64,000 nucleotides of DNA, taken from NCBI RefSeq assembly GCF_014395225.1, contig NZ_CP060723.1, positions 1,116,001 through 1,180,000 on the forward strand, written 5' to 3'. The stretch's first letter is position 1, and each line of letters opens with the position of its first letter. Positions 17,341 through 27,198 of this stretch are shown in pieces. The translations under genes and the position numbers were made by a program. The DNA comes from Pedobacter roseus (GTDB lineage: Bacteria > Bacteroidota > Bacteroidia > Sphingobacteriales > Sphingobacteriaceae). The notes under the pieces were generated by a model. That model saw only the letters and a program-made list of their open reading frames with translations, was not told the origin of the DNA and did not search any database.

Positions 17341-19710
17341 ATGTTCAGATTAAACTTAAAAATTGCACTGCGCAACCTTTGGAAAAACAAGGTAAGCTCT
17401 TTTATTAATGTAATTGGGCTGGCCATTGGTTTGGCAGCTTGTTTAACTTTGCTGCTGTACGTAACCTACGAATGGAATTTTGATAAACAAGCCAAAAACT
17501 CGGCTGATGTTTATACTACCATGACTAATATTCCAGGTGATAATGGTAAAATTTCAGGAACTTTTGAAGGTTCAACCACTGCTTTTGGTCCGGCAATTAA
17601 GCAGGCGCTGCCCGAATTGAGGTATATGGCCAGGATGGATTACGGAGGCAAAAATTTAATTGCCAACGGACAGAACGCTTTTAAGCGTCAATCCAAATTT
17701 GCAGAGCCGGATATCCTGAAAATGTACGATTACACGTTTATCCAGGGAAATGCCAATACCGCCTTAAATTCTCCAAATTCGGTTATTTTAACTGAATCTA
17801 CTGCTAAAGTATTATTCGGAACAACTGATGTACTAAATAAGATCGTACGTTTTAAAGATCGTTTCGATCTGAATATTACCGGAGTAATTAAAGATCAGCC
17901 TGATAATAGCTCAAACAAATTCGATTACCTTATGCCCTGGGCTTTTTATGAAACGGTTGATCAAAGCGCCAAAAATCTTAACTGGAGCAATTTCAGCTTT
18001 ATTACACTCGTAATGTTAAAAAGCGGGGTAAATTTAGAACTGGTCAATCAAAAAATAGATCAGATCGAGAAAAAAAATAACACCAGTAACCAGCAATCGC
18101 AGGTATTATACCCTTTGGCAAAATTGCATTTATACGGCCAGTTTGTGGATGGTAAAAGTATTGGCGGTGCAATTGAACAGATTTATTTGTTTGTAGGATT
18201 GGCCTTTGGCATCTTGTTGATCGCCTGTATCAATTTTATGAACATGGCTACAGCCAAATCAGAAAAGCGTGCAAAAGAGGTAGGCATCAAAAAAACGATT
18301 GGCGCCAACAGAGCTTCACTGATCATTCAATTCTTAACCGAATCGATGATGCTGACCTTTATTGCGGTGGTTTTCGCTGTTGCCATCCTCGAAATATTTT
18401 TGCCAACCTTTAACAATCTGCTGAATATAAAGCTGGATATATCCTATTTCAATGGCAGCAGTTGGATCGGTATTTTAGGGATTGTTTTTGCTACGGGTTT
18501 AATTGCTGGCAGTTATCCTGCATTTTACCTCTCCTCTTTTAATCCCATCCAAACCTTAAAAAGAAAAATTAAATCAAAAGCTTTCTTTTCGGTTAGTTTA
18601 AGGCAGGTATTGGTGGTAGGGCAGTTCTGTTTTGCAATAATTCTCATTATTTCCACTTTGGTGATCTACAAGCAGATTCAATACATTAAAAACAGGCCTG
18701 TAGGATTTGATGTAAACGCCCTTGTAGAAATGCCGCAGGACGGTGAGTTGAAAGCGAAATATGAATTGCTGCGTTCGGAGTTGTTAAAATCGGGTGCGGT
18801 TACTTCGATGTTCCAATCGTCGGTGAGCTTATCACATCATGGCCGCAACTTTTCAGGCATAGAATGGGAAGGAATGTTGAAAGCTACAAACCAAATGTTC
18901 AACCAGGTAATCACCACTTACGATTTTACCAAAACCAATGGTATCAAATTAACCAGTGGAAGGGACTTTTCAGAAAAATTTGCATCAGATACCAGTGCGG
19001 TGATGGTCAGCGCTTCGGCAGTTAAGATTTTCAGTTATAAAAATCCGGTAGGTAAAACAGTTACCATTAATGGTGATAAATTTAATATCATAGGTGTTTT
19101 TGACGATTATGTTTGGGATTCGCCTTATAAATCGAATAACCCGATGGTGGTGTTTTTTGATAAGAAACAAACGGGAAACATCACCATGCGTTTAAATGAA
19201 AATAACAGTATTCAAAGTAATATGGAAACCATCAGCAGGATTACAAAAGCTTTAAATCCAGCTTATCCATTGGAGATTAATTTTTTAAATAACGTATACG
19301 CTGAAAAATACAATGCCGAAAAAACTTTGGGTATTTTGTCTAACCTTTTCGGCGGACTGGCGATTTTCGTTTCCTGTTTAGGATTATTTGGTCTGGTGGC
19401 CTATAGCGCCGAGCAGCGGACAAAAGAATTTGGGGTGCGTAAGGTATTGGGTGCTTCCTTATTCAACCTGATGCAGTTGTTATCCTTCTCTTTTGTAAAG
19501 ATGATTGTAGTCTCCATCATTATCGCAATCCCTTTAAGTTACTTTTTAATGAATAAATGGCTGATGAAATTCGAATTCCATACCGAAATATCGTGGTGGA
19601 TTATGCCACTTGCCGGATTGGGAACCCTATTGATGGCATTAATTACCGTAAGTTTCCAGGCTTATAAAACAGCTCATGCAAATCCTGTTGATGCACTTAA
19701 ATATGAATAA
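17341..19710 (+). CDS. Double-FtsX ABC permease 3 of 6
   Basis: A 789-aa permease beginning MFRLNLKIALRNLWKNKVSS, same domain order as its neighbours. Coupling motifs read KEVGIKKTIGA in the first FtsX block and KEFGVRKVLGAS in the second; the end is NPVDALKYE. It resembles permease 6 more than permeases 1 and 2 (shared FGTTDVLNK/E-VRF segment and IKKT coupling helix). The 70-bp spacer before it lacks the palindrome seen at the other junctions and is AT-rich. Confidence 0.92.
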   Translation: MFRLNLKIALRNLWKNKVSSFINVIGLAIGLAACLTLLLYVTYEWNFDKQAKNSADVYTTMTNIPGDNGKISGTFEGSTTAFGPAIKQALPELRYMARMDYGGKNLIANGQNAFKRQSKFAEPDILKMYDYTFIQGNANTALNSPNSVILTESTAKVLFGTTDVLNKIVRFKDRFDLNITGVIKDQPDNSSNKFDYLMPWAFYETVDQSAKNLNWSNFSFITLVMLKSGVNLELVNQKIDQIEKKNNTSNQQSQVLYPLAKLHLYGQFVDGKSIGGAIEQIYLFVGLAFGILLIACINFMNMATAKSEKRAKEVGIKKTIGANRASLIIQFLTESMMLTFIAVVFAVAILEIFLPTFNNLLNIKLDISYFNGSSWIGILGIVFATGLIAGSYPAFYLSSFNPIQTLKRKIKSKAFFSVSLRQVLVVGQFCFAIILIISTLVIYKQIQYIKNRPVGFDVNALVEMPQDGELKAKYELLRSELLKSGAVTSMFQSSVSLSHHGRNFSGIEWEGMLKATNQMFNQVITTYDFTKTNGIKLTSGRDFSEKFASDTSAVMVSASAVKIFSYKNPVGKTVTINGDKFNIIGVFDDYVWDSPYKSNNPMVVFFDKKQTGNITMRLNENNSIQSNMETISRITKALNPAYPLEINFLNNVYAEKYNAEKTLGILSNLFGGLAIFVSCLGLFGLVAYSAEQRTKEFGVRKVLGASLFNLMQLLSFSFVKMIVVSIIIAIPLSYFLMNKWLMKFEFHTEISWWIMPLAGLGTLLMALITVSFQAYKTAHANPVDALKYE

Positions 19711-19712
19711 GC

Positions 19713-19775
19713 TATGCGGTTAGCGTTTGGCGATCAGCGTAGAGTTATCGCTTACCGCCAAACGCCAAGCGCTAT
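19713..19775. repeat. Intercistronic palindrome, permease 3 to 4
   Basis: GCGGTTAGCGTTTGGCGATC opposes CTTACCGCCAAACGCCAAGC in an imperfect palindrome that begins 2 nt after the stop. About 40 bp of CCTTCAACC / CCTTTAACC words separate it from the ATG of permease 4. Confidence 0.88.
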
Positions 19776-19817
19776 AACCTTCCAACCTTTAACCTTTCAA
19801 CCTTCAACCTCAAAAAT

Positions 19818-22199
19818 ATGTTCAGACTCAACTTTAAAATAGCCCTGCGTAACCTTTGGAAGAACAAAGGCTTTACCTTGATCAACGTTGGTGGATTGGC
19901 AATTGGCATGGCCTGTTGCCTGATGTTGCTATTGTACGTTTATTACGAATGGAGCTTCGATAAACACTATAAAAATGCTGATAAGGTATATATTGCTGCA
20001 TTAAATTTAAAGTTTAACGGCAAACTGGCTACTACCATGGCGGTTCCGAATAAACTAGCCAAAGCCGGCGCTTCAGAACTGCCGGGTATTAAAAGTGCAG
20101 CCCGCATGTCAATGAATAACGGAGAGAAATTATTCAGCCGTAATCAGCATAATTTTAAACTTTCAGGGATGAATGTTGATCCGGATTTTTTAAAGATCCT
20201 CGATCACAAATTCATCTATGGAGATCCAAATACGGCTTTAAGCGAACCGAATAACGTGTTGATCAGTCAATCTACTGCCAAAAAACTATTTGGCGGGGAG
20301 AACCCGATCGGACAAAGCATCAAATATGATAACAGGATCAGTTTAAAAGTAACGGCCGTTATAGAAGACCTTCCCAAAAACCAGAGTATGCAATACGATG
20401 TGTTGCAGCCCTGGGCTTTTTTTGAACAGGAAAATCCTTCTGAAAAAGAAAATAGTTGGGGCGCCATTACCTGTTTAACCTTATTTCAGCTTAAAGATAA
20501 TGCTTCACAGGAGGCCACAAATGCCGCTCTAAAACATTTTATTGTAGATAAAGAGCCTGATTTAAAAGAAATGACTTATGAGCCTTTTCTTTTTCCTTTG
20601 AGCAAACTTCACCTGTATGATGATTTTGATAACGGAAAAGTGGTTGGCGGTAAAATAGATCAGTTAAGGTTATTCGTTTTTCTGGCTATCTGTGTGCTTT
20701 TTATAGCCTGCATCAATTACATGAACCTTTCTACCGCCAAATCTGAAAAACGGGCAAGAGAAGTAGGGGTGCGGAAAGCTTTAGGATCTACCCGCAATAC
20801 CATTATGGGGCAGTTTATGGTAGAATCATTCCTGTTGTCGTTTTTAGCCATGTTAATTGCTTTCACGTTACTCGAGGTTTCATTGCCATATTTTAACAAC
20901 CTGCTCGATATTTCGATCAAAATCAATTATGCTTCAACCGGTTTTTGGGCGGTATTGCTTGCTATGGTTTTGATTACTGGCTTGCTGGCGGGAAGTTATC
21001 CTGCATTTTACCTGTCATCTTTTATTCCGGTAAAAGTGCTTAAGGGATTTAAAGGTTCAACAGGTTCATTATCCATCCGTAAAACCCTGGTGGTGGTACA
21101 GTTTAGTCTTTCTATATGTATGATTATTTCGGCAATTGTAATTTACAGCCAAATCCAGCACCTTAAAAATAAACCTTTGGGTTTTGATGAAACGGCATTG
21201 GCACAGATCGACCTGGAAGGGGAATGGACAAAACCCGAAAAACTAAAAACCTTTAAAAACGAACTGGAGAGGGCAGGGGCTATCTTGGCTTCAACTGAAT
21301 ATGCCCGTTCTTTTACCAGCAGTGGTTCTATTACCGGTAATATTGTATGGCCGGGGAAACCTAAAAATGATGTTTCGATTATCAATTACAGGAGCACGGG
21401 TTTCGATTTTGCTAAAACTACAGGCGTAAAAATTATTGAAGGACGGGATTTTGATCCTAAATTTTCGGCTGATACCTCCACATCTCTGCTCCTCAATCAA
21501 AGTGCCGTTAAAATAATGGGTTTAAAAAATCCTATTGGTACCATTATCCATTGGGGCGATAATCCGCCACTTAAAGTCGTAGGCGTGGTACAGGATTATT
21601 CGAGCGAATCGCTTGCTTCAAAAATACAGCCAACCGTTTATTATTATAATGTTAAAACAAGTAAAGTACTCTTGCTTAAACTAAACCCTAATCAATCGCT
21701 TTCTGCCTCTATTGAAAAAATAAAATCAGTGAGCCAAAGTTTAAACCCGGCTTATCCTATAGAGGTGAAAATGGTTAGTCAGGGCATGGCCGAAAAACTC
21801 CGTAGTGAAAAGTTATTGAGCTCACTTTCGAATATTTTTGGCGGATTTGCCATTTTTATTTCCTGCCTGGGCCTGTTGGGTCTGGCACTCTATACCGCCG
21901 AGCAGCGGAGCAAGGAAATCAGCATCAGGAAAGTATTGGGTGCCAATCTTTCAGATATCCTGATCCTGCTGAACAAAGATTTTATGAAACTGGTGATTAT
22001 TTCTAATCTGATCGCTATCCCGGTTGCCTATATCCTTCTGGCCAAATGGCTCGAAAAATATGATTATAAAATCACGGTAAACCTTTGGCCCTTTTTACTA
22101 GCGCTGTTAACCTCGGTGGTTATTGCCATTTTAACAGTTAGCCTGCAAACTTTTAAAGTAGCTAAAGCAAATGCTGTTGATGCACTTAAATATGAATAA
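19818..22199 (+). CDS. Double-FtsX ABC permease 4 of 6
   Basis: A 793-aa permease starting MFRLNFKIALRNLWKNKGF. Two periplasmic domains and two FtsX blocks as in its neighbours, coupling motifs REVGVRKALGS and KEISIRKVLGAN, terminal NAVDALKYE. It groups by eye with permeases 1 and 2 in the membrane parts (ACINYMNLSTAKSEKRAREVG and FGGFAIFISCLGLLGLAL are close to theirs). The spacer after it is again a palindrome. Confidence 0.92.
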   Translation: MFRLNFKIALRNLWKNKGFTLINVGGLAIGMACCLMLLLYVYYEWSFDKHYKNADKVYIAALNLKFNGKLATTMAVPNKLAKAGASELPGIKSAARMSMNNGEKLFSRNQHNFKLSGMNVDPDFLKILDHKFIYGDPNTALSEPNNVLISQSTAKKLFGGENPIGQSIKYDNRISLKVTAVIEDLPKNQSMQYDVLQPWAFFEQENPSEKENSWGAITCLTLFQLKDNASQEATNAALKHFIVDKEPDLKEMTYEPFLFPLSKLHLYDDFDNGKVVGGKIDQLRLFVFLAICVLFIACINYMNLSTAKSEKRAREVGVRKALGSTRNTIMGQFMVESFLLSFLAMLIAFTLLEVSLPYFNNLLDISIKINYASTGFWAVLLAMVLITGLLAGSYPAFYLSSFIPVKVLKGFKGSTGSLSIRKTLVVVQFSLSICMIISAIVIYSQIQHLKNKPLGFDETALAQIDLEGEWTKPEKLKTFKNELERAGAILASTEYARSFTSSGSITGNIVWPGKPKNDVSIINYRSTGFDFAKTTGVKIIEGRDFDPKFSADTSTSLLLNQSAVKIMGLKNPIGTIIHWGDNPPLKVVGVVQDYSSESLASKIQPTVYYYNVKTSKVLLLKLNPNQSLSASIEKIKSVSQSLNPAYPIEVKMVSQGMAEKLRSEKLLSSLSNIFGGFAIFISCLGLLGLALYTAEQRSKEISIRKVLGANLSDILILLNKDFMKLVIISNLIAIPVAYILLAKWLEKYDYKITVNLWPFLLALLTSVVIAILTVSLQTFKVAKANAVDALKYE

Positions 22200-22204
22200 A
22201 GAAC

Positions 22205-22262
22205 TGCGCATGGCGTATGGCAATCAGCGTAGATTTATCGCTAATAGCCAAACGCTTTACGC
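22205..22262. repeat. Intercistronic palindrome, permease 4 to 5
   Basis: GCGCATGGCGTATGGCAATC opposes CTAATAGCCAAACGCTTTAC. More degenerate than its relatives but in the same place: 5 nt after the stop and 15 nt before the next ATG. Confidence 0.85.
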
Positions 22263-22277
22263 TAAACCTCACTCAAT

Positions 22278-24677
22278 ATGTTTAAATTAAATTTGAAAAT
22301 TGCCTGGCGGAACCTTTGGAAAAACAAAGGTTATACCCTGATCAATATCCTTGGCCTTTCTATCGGCATGGCCAGTTGTATCCTCATTTTTATTTTTATC
22401 CGCTATCAGCTCAGTTTTGATGAGAATTTTAAAAATGAAAGCAGAATTTACCGTGTAATAACCAGCTGGACTGCTCCTGACAGCTTTTTTGAATCTCCTG
22501 GTACGGCCAGACCACTTCCGCCAGCTATGCGGAACGACTTTAGTCAACAATTTGATAAAGTAGGAACCATTCAGGGTGGTGGAGGAATTATTAAGGTAAA
22601 AGATGCATTGGGAAAAGAAAGTATCAAAACTGCTGAGGATGTACATTACGCAGATCCGGATTTTTTTGAAATCCTTGATTTTAAATGGCTGGAGGGAAAT
22701 CCCCGTCTATCTTTGAGTCAACCCAATACCGTTGTTTTATCTGATGAAATGGCCAATAAACTTTTTGGCGATTGGCATAAAGCCGTTGGACAAAGCATCA
22801 ACTTTAAAAACAAAATAGACCTTAAAGTAACCGGGATTATAGAAAAAACACCCGAAAACAGCTCATTTCCGCTAAAAATTATCATTTCTTATAAAACTTA
22901 CCAAAATCAGGCCGGGCCAGAGTTAAACAGCTGGGGATCAGTTTCCTCCTCATCCGAATGTTATGTGTTGCTAAAAGAAGGTGTTTCTATTGAGGATGTT
23001 AATCGAAATATTCCGCAGTTTATTAACAAATACTATCAAAAAGACGATATTTCAAAAGAAGGTCACCGTTTTCAGCCATTAAGGGATATTCACTATAATG
23101 AAGAGCTGGGCAATTTTGCAAACAAAGTAATCTCCAAAAAAGAACTTTACGGACTGGCTATTATCGGTGTTTTTTTATTGCTAACTGCCTGTATCAATTT
23201 CATTAACCTGGCCACCGCGCAAGCGGTAAGCAGAGGCAAAGAAGTTGGTGTGCGCAAAGTAATGGGAAGCTTACGCAGGCAATTGATTGTTCAGTTTTTA
23301 ACCGAAACCTTAACCATAACAGTGCTCTCTTTGCTGGTAGGCTGTGTTTTAACCGAAGTTGCACTGCCGGGCATGCAAAGTTTGTTTAAAGATCATATTT
23401 CTTTTAGCATCATTGAACATCCCATTATACTTTTGTTTATGCTTGTTTTAGTGATATTGGTGAGCTTTTTGGCTGGCTTTTACCCTGCAATGGTCATGTC
23501 GGGCTATAGTCCGGCATTGGCGATAAAAAATAAAATTACCGCAAATGCCGCAGGCCTAAGTTTGCGGAAAATCCTTGTTGTGGTGCAGTTTGCGATTACC
23601 ATTATCCTCATAATTGGTACTTTGGTGGTGCTGAGGCAGATGAGTTACATGCGCGAGAAACCACTTGGTTTTGTGCCAACGGCCGTAGCTTTAATTGATG
23701 TGCCTTCTGATAGTATGGCGATTACCCGTTACCATACCCTGCAGGATCAGCTCAATAAAATCCCCGGGGTATTATCAAGCAGTTATTGTAGTGCTGCTCC
23801 ATCATCCGATTTTAACAATGAAAGTAACTTCAGATATAACAGCACCATCCAGGCTAATTTTCAGGCCAATACCAAAACCGGTGATGAAAATTATTTTAAA
23901 ACATTCGGTTTAGAAATTATTGCGGGCAAGGGCTTAGCTAAAACCGATACCGTTAAAGATTATGTGGTGAACGAAACCCTGCTGAAAAAGCTGAATGTGG
24001 TTAATTATAACGAAGCCATAGGTAAAACCATTAGTGTACACGGTAAAAAAGGAACTATTGTTGGTGTGGTGAAAGATTTTAACAATAGAAGCCTGCATGA
24101 GCCAATTTCACCGATTATTTTAAATAGCGACAAAGAATCTTATACCACCATTGCAATAAAACTCGACCGTAAAAGTATATTGCCTGCCATGCAGGCGATC
24201 GAAAAAACATGGAATAATGTTTTGCCCGAATATGTATATGGATCTAATTTTTTGGATGATAAAATCAGCAGCTATTACCAAACGGAAAAAATAATGGGAG
24301 CCTTGTTTAAGGTTTTTGCAGGGGTAATTATCTTTATTTCCTTTATCGGTTTATTTGGATTGATCTCTTTCGTGGCCACTCAACGTACCCGCGAGGTAGC
24401 CATCCGGAAGGTATTAGGTGCATCTACCATCGAACTGGTTAAAATGTTGAACGGTTCATTTCTGCTGATGGTTTTTATAGCCAATTTAGTTGCATGGCCT
24501 TTAGCTTACCTGTTTGTTTCCAAATGGCTGGCAACTTTTAGCTACCGGATAGAGGTGAATATCTGGCCTTTTATTTTTGCCATGATCATCTCGATGACGA
24601 TAACCCTTATCACTGTAAGCATCCGCTCTTACAAAGCTGCGGTTGCCAATACGATTGATGCTTTAAAATACGAATAA
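22278..24677 (+). CDS. Double-FtsX ABC permease 5 of 6 (most divergent)
   Basis: A 799-aa permease starting MFKLNLKIAWRNLWKNKGY. Same topology, but it is the least similar of the six: the first FtsX block has INLATAQAVSRGKEVGVRKV, the second has REVAIRKVLGAS, and the periplasmic domains differ in length and sequence. It ends NTIDALKYE. It may be an older paralogue with a distinct ligand or partner. Function unknown. Confidence 0.91.
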   Translation: MFKLNLKIAWRNLWKNKGYTLINILGLSIGMASCILIFIFIRYQLSFDENFKNESRIYRVITSWTAPDSFFESPGTARPLPPAMRNDFSQQFDKVGTIQGGGGIIKVKDALGKESIKTAEDVHYADPDFFEILDFKWLEGNPRLSLSQPNTVVLSDEMANKLFGDWHKAVGQSINFKNKIDLKVTGIIEKTPENSSFPLKIIISYKTYQNQAGPELNSWGSVSSSSECYVLLKEGVSIEDVNRNIPQFINKYYQKDDISKEGHRFQPLRDIHYNEELGNFANKVISKKELYGLAIIGVFLLLTACINFINLATAQAVSRGKEVGVRKVMGSLRRQLIVQFLTETLTITVLSLLVGCVLTEVALPGMQSLFKDHISFSIIEHPIILLFMLVLVILVSFLAGFYPAMVMSGYSPALAIKNKITANAAGLSLRKILVVVQFAITIILIIGTLVVLRQMSYMREKPLGFVPTAVALIDVPSDSMAITRYHTLQDQLNKIPGVLSSSYCSAAPSSDFNNESNFRYNSTIQANFQANTKTGDENYFKTFGLEIIAGKGLAKTDTVKDYVVNETLLKKLNVVNYNEAIGKTISVHGKKGTIVGVVKDFNNRSLHEPISPIILNSDKESYTTIAIKLDRKSILPAMQAIEKTWNNVLPEYVYGSNFLDDKISSYYQTEKIMGALFKVFAGVIIFISFIGLFGLISFVATQRTREVAIRKVLGASTIELVKMLNGSFLLMVFIANLVAWPLAYLFVSKWLATFSYRIEVNIWPFIFAMIISMTITLITVSIRSYKAAVANTIDALKYE

Positions 24678-24681
24678 ACCT

Positions 24682-24738
24682 GCGGATAACGTTTGGCGTT
24701 CAGCGTAGATTTATCGCTAACCGCCAAACGCTTTACGC
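24682..24738. repeat. Intercistronic palindrome, permease 5 to 6
   Basis: GCGGATAACGTTTGGCGTTC opposes CTAACCGCCAAACGCTTTAC. It begins 4 nt after the stop and ends 15 nt before the ATG. It is identical over its whole length to the copy at 27129-27185. Confidence 0.92.
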
Positions 24739-24753
24739 TATACACAACGCCTT

Positions 24754-27123
24754 ATGTTTAAACTTAATTTAAAAATTGCCTTACGTAACCTCTTCAGAAA
24801 TAAAGTTTATGCAGCCATTAATATTGGTGGTTTGGCTATTGGCTTAACTTCATGTTTATTGTTGCTATTATATGCGGGTTATGAGTGGGGTTATGACAGG
24901 CAATTTAAAAATTCACCACATATTTACCAGGCCATGATTAACTTAAATGGCCAAAACGGAGAGGTGATCAGAACCATTGAGCAATCGCAAAATGTGATGT
25001 TAAGTACATTGAAACAAGAATATCCTGATGTCCTATATGGATCAAGGGTTACAGATGTTTATAAACGACTAGTGGCCAGTGGAGAAGAAAGTTTAAAATT
25101 AAACAGCCGTTACGTTGATCCTGATTTTTTGAAGCTATTTGATTTTCATTTTATCAACGGAAATCCTACAAAGGCACTAAACCAACCAAATTCAATTGTT
25201 TTAACCGAAACGGCCGCAAAACGTATTTTCGGTACAACAGATGTACTTAATGAAAAAGTACGTTTCGAAAATCAGGCCGATTTAAAAGTTACGGGAGTAA
25301 TAAAAGACCTTCCAACAAATGTTTCTTATGGTTTCGAATCGTTAACCACATTTGCCCTTTACGAAAATTTAAACCAGTGGCCAAAAAAGCCAAATTGGGG
25401 CAGTCATGATTATTATACCCTGTTAAAACTGGATAAAAATACCGATGTTACCGCTTTTAATGCCAAATTGAAGGGATTTATAGCACATCATTTTTCGACA
25501 GCAAAAGAAGATGTATTTCTTTATCCTCTAACCAGATTACACCTCTACGGAACCTTTTCAAATGGAAAAAGCATCGGTGGCAATATCAAACAGGTACAGC
25601 TTTTTGTCGGCCTGTCAATCGGTATTTTACTCATTGCCTGTATTAATTTTATGAATCTGGCAACCGCCAGCACGCAGGGTAGGGCAAAAGAAATCGGCAT
25701 TAAAAAAACAATGGGCGCATCAAGAACAAATCTGATTTTCCAGTTTATGATGGAGTCTTTCATTTTGACGATTCTTGGCGTCTTGCTTAGTATTATACTG
25801 CTGGAATTCAGTATGCCTATGTTTAACAGGCTGTTAGGGATTGAAATTGTGTTCGATTATCTCAACCCCGTCAACTGGATATTGATTTTTAGCGTTTTGA
25901 TAATAACAGGTTTCATATCTGGAAGTTATCCTTCATTTTACCTGTCAGGGTTTAATGTAATCCAGTCCCTTAAAAAATCATTAAATTTTAGGAAAGGATA
26001 TGCATTAACTTTCAGACAGGTTTTAGTAATCATACAATTTGGTTTTTCAGTAGTGTTGATTGCCGCAACCATTACTATTTATAAACAGATCCAATTTATT
26101 AAAAATACGCCTTTAGGCTATAGCTCAAACGGGCTGTTGGAAATACCCCATGAAGGATTATTGTACGAAAAATTCAATCTCCTGAAAACAAAGCTACTAT
26201 CAAGCGGTGCTGTGGTAGGCGTAACACAATCATCAGGTAGTATTTCGAACAAAAACAGCAGTGTAAGAGGTTTGCGCTGGGACGGAATGGCTGAGGGGGA
26301 TAAAATGATCGATTTCGATCAGATTTATACTACCTATGACTTTACCAAAACCGTAAACATTAAGTTATTGGAAGGAAGGGATTTCGATAGGAAATTCGCA
26401 TCAGATACGGCAGCAATACTTTTGAGCAAAAAAGCTGTAGAGGTAATGCATCTAAAAAACCCGGTGGGTGCCAACATTATATATCAGGGCGAAAGCAGAA
26501 ATGTAGTTGGAGTTTTTGAAAATATTGTCTGGGGTGATCCAAGTAAAGTGGCGGCACCGATGGTTATTGCTTTCGCCGATATCAGTGATGTAATTACCAT
26601 GCGGTTAAATCCTGAAAAAAGTCTAAGTGAAAGTATAGGCATTATTAATAATCTGGTAAAAGAAATAAATCCTAATTTTCCGGTTGAAATCAAATTTATT
26701 GATAGCTTAAATGAAATTAAACTAAACAAAGAGAAGGTTTTAGGCACTTTGGCGAATCTTTTCGGTTGTTTGGCTGTTTTTGTATCCTGTTTGGGTTTAT
26801 TTGGTCTTTCATCTTTTAGCACCGCACAGAGGATAAAAGAAGTAAGTATCCGCAAAATCTTGGGCGCTTCAATTACGGAGCTGATGACCTTACTTTCTTT
26901 AAGCTTTATAAAGTTAATATTGATCGCAGTTGTAATCGCGCTACCTGTTGCCTATTACATTATGAATAACTGGCTCATGCATTTCGAATTCAGGACGAGC
27001 TTAAATTTATGGATATTCATAGGAACAGCAATGCTAACACTTTTTATATCCATATTAACAATTACCTGGCAAACGTATTCTGCTGCAAAAACAAATCCTG
27101 TTGATATATTAAAATACGAATAA
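24754..27123 (+). CDS. Double-FtsX ABC permease 6 of 6
   Basis: A 789-aa permease starting MFKLNLKIALRNLFRNKVY. Coupling motifs KEIGIKKTMGAS and KEVSIRKILGAS; it ends NPVDILKYE. It is closest to permease 3 (same length, FGTTDVLNEKVRF and the IKKT coupling helix). The palindrome and second ATPase gene follow, which closes the array. Confidence 0.92.
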   Translation: MFKLNLKIALRNLFRNKVYAAINIGGLAIGLTSCLLLLLYAGYEWGYDRQFKNSPHIYQAMINLNGQNGEVIRTIEQSQNVMLSTLKQEYPDVLYGSRVTDVYKRLVASGEESLKLNSRYVDPDFLKLFDFHFINGNPTKALNQPNSIVLTETAAKRIFGTTDVLNEKVRFENQADLKVTGVIKDLPTNVSYGFESLTTFALYENLNQWPKKPNWGSHDYYTLLKLDKNTDVTAFNAKLKGFIAHHFSTAKEDVFLYPLTRLHLYGTFSNGKSIGGNIKQVQLFVGLSIGILLIACINFMNLATASTQGRAKEIGIKKTMGASRTNLIFQFMMESFILTILGVLLSIILLEFSMPMFNRLLGIEIVFDYLNPVNWILIFSVLIITGFISGSYPSFYLSGFNVIQSLKKSLNFRKGYALTFRQVLVIIQFGFSVVLIAATITIYKQIQFIKNTPLGYSSNGLLEIPHEGLLYEKFNLLKTKLLSSGAVVGVTQSSGSISNKNSSVRGLRWDGMAEGDKMIDFDQIYTTYDFTKTVNIKLLEGRDFDRKFASDTAAILLSKKAVEVMHLKNPVGANIIYQGESRNVVGVFENIVWGDPSKVAAPMVIAFADISDVITMRLNPEKSLSESIGIINNLVKEINPNFPVEIKFIDSLNEIKLNKEKVLGTLANLFGCLAVFVSCLGLFGLSSFSTAQRIKEVSIRKILGASITELMTLLSLSFIKLILIAVVIALPVAYYIMNNWLMHFEFRTSLNLWIFIGTAMLTLFISILTITWQTYSAAKTNPVDILKYE

Positions 27124-27128
27124 AACCT

Positions 27129-27185
27129 GCGGATAACGTTTGGCGTTCAGCGTAGATTTATCGCTAACCGCCAAACGCTTTACGC
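27129..27185. repeat. Intercistronic palindrome, permease 6 to second ATPase
   Basis: Identical to 24682-24738. It begins 5 nt after the permease stop and ends 13 nt before the ATPase ATG, so the hairpin is not tied to permease starts only. Confidence 0.92.
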
Positions 27186-27198
27186 CCAACCCTAAAAT

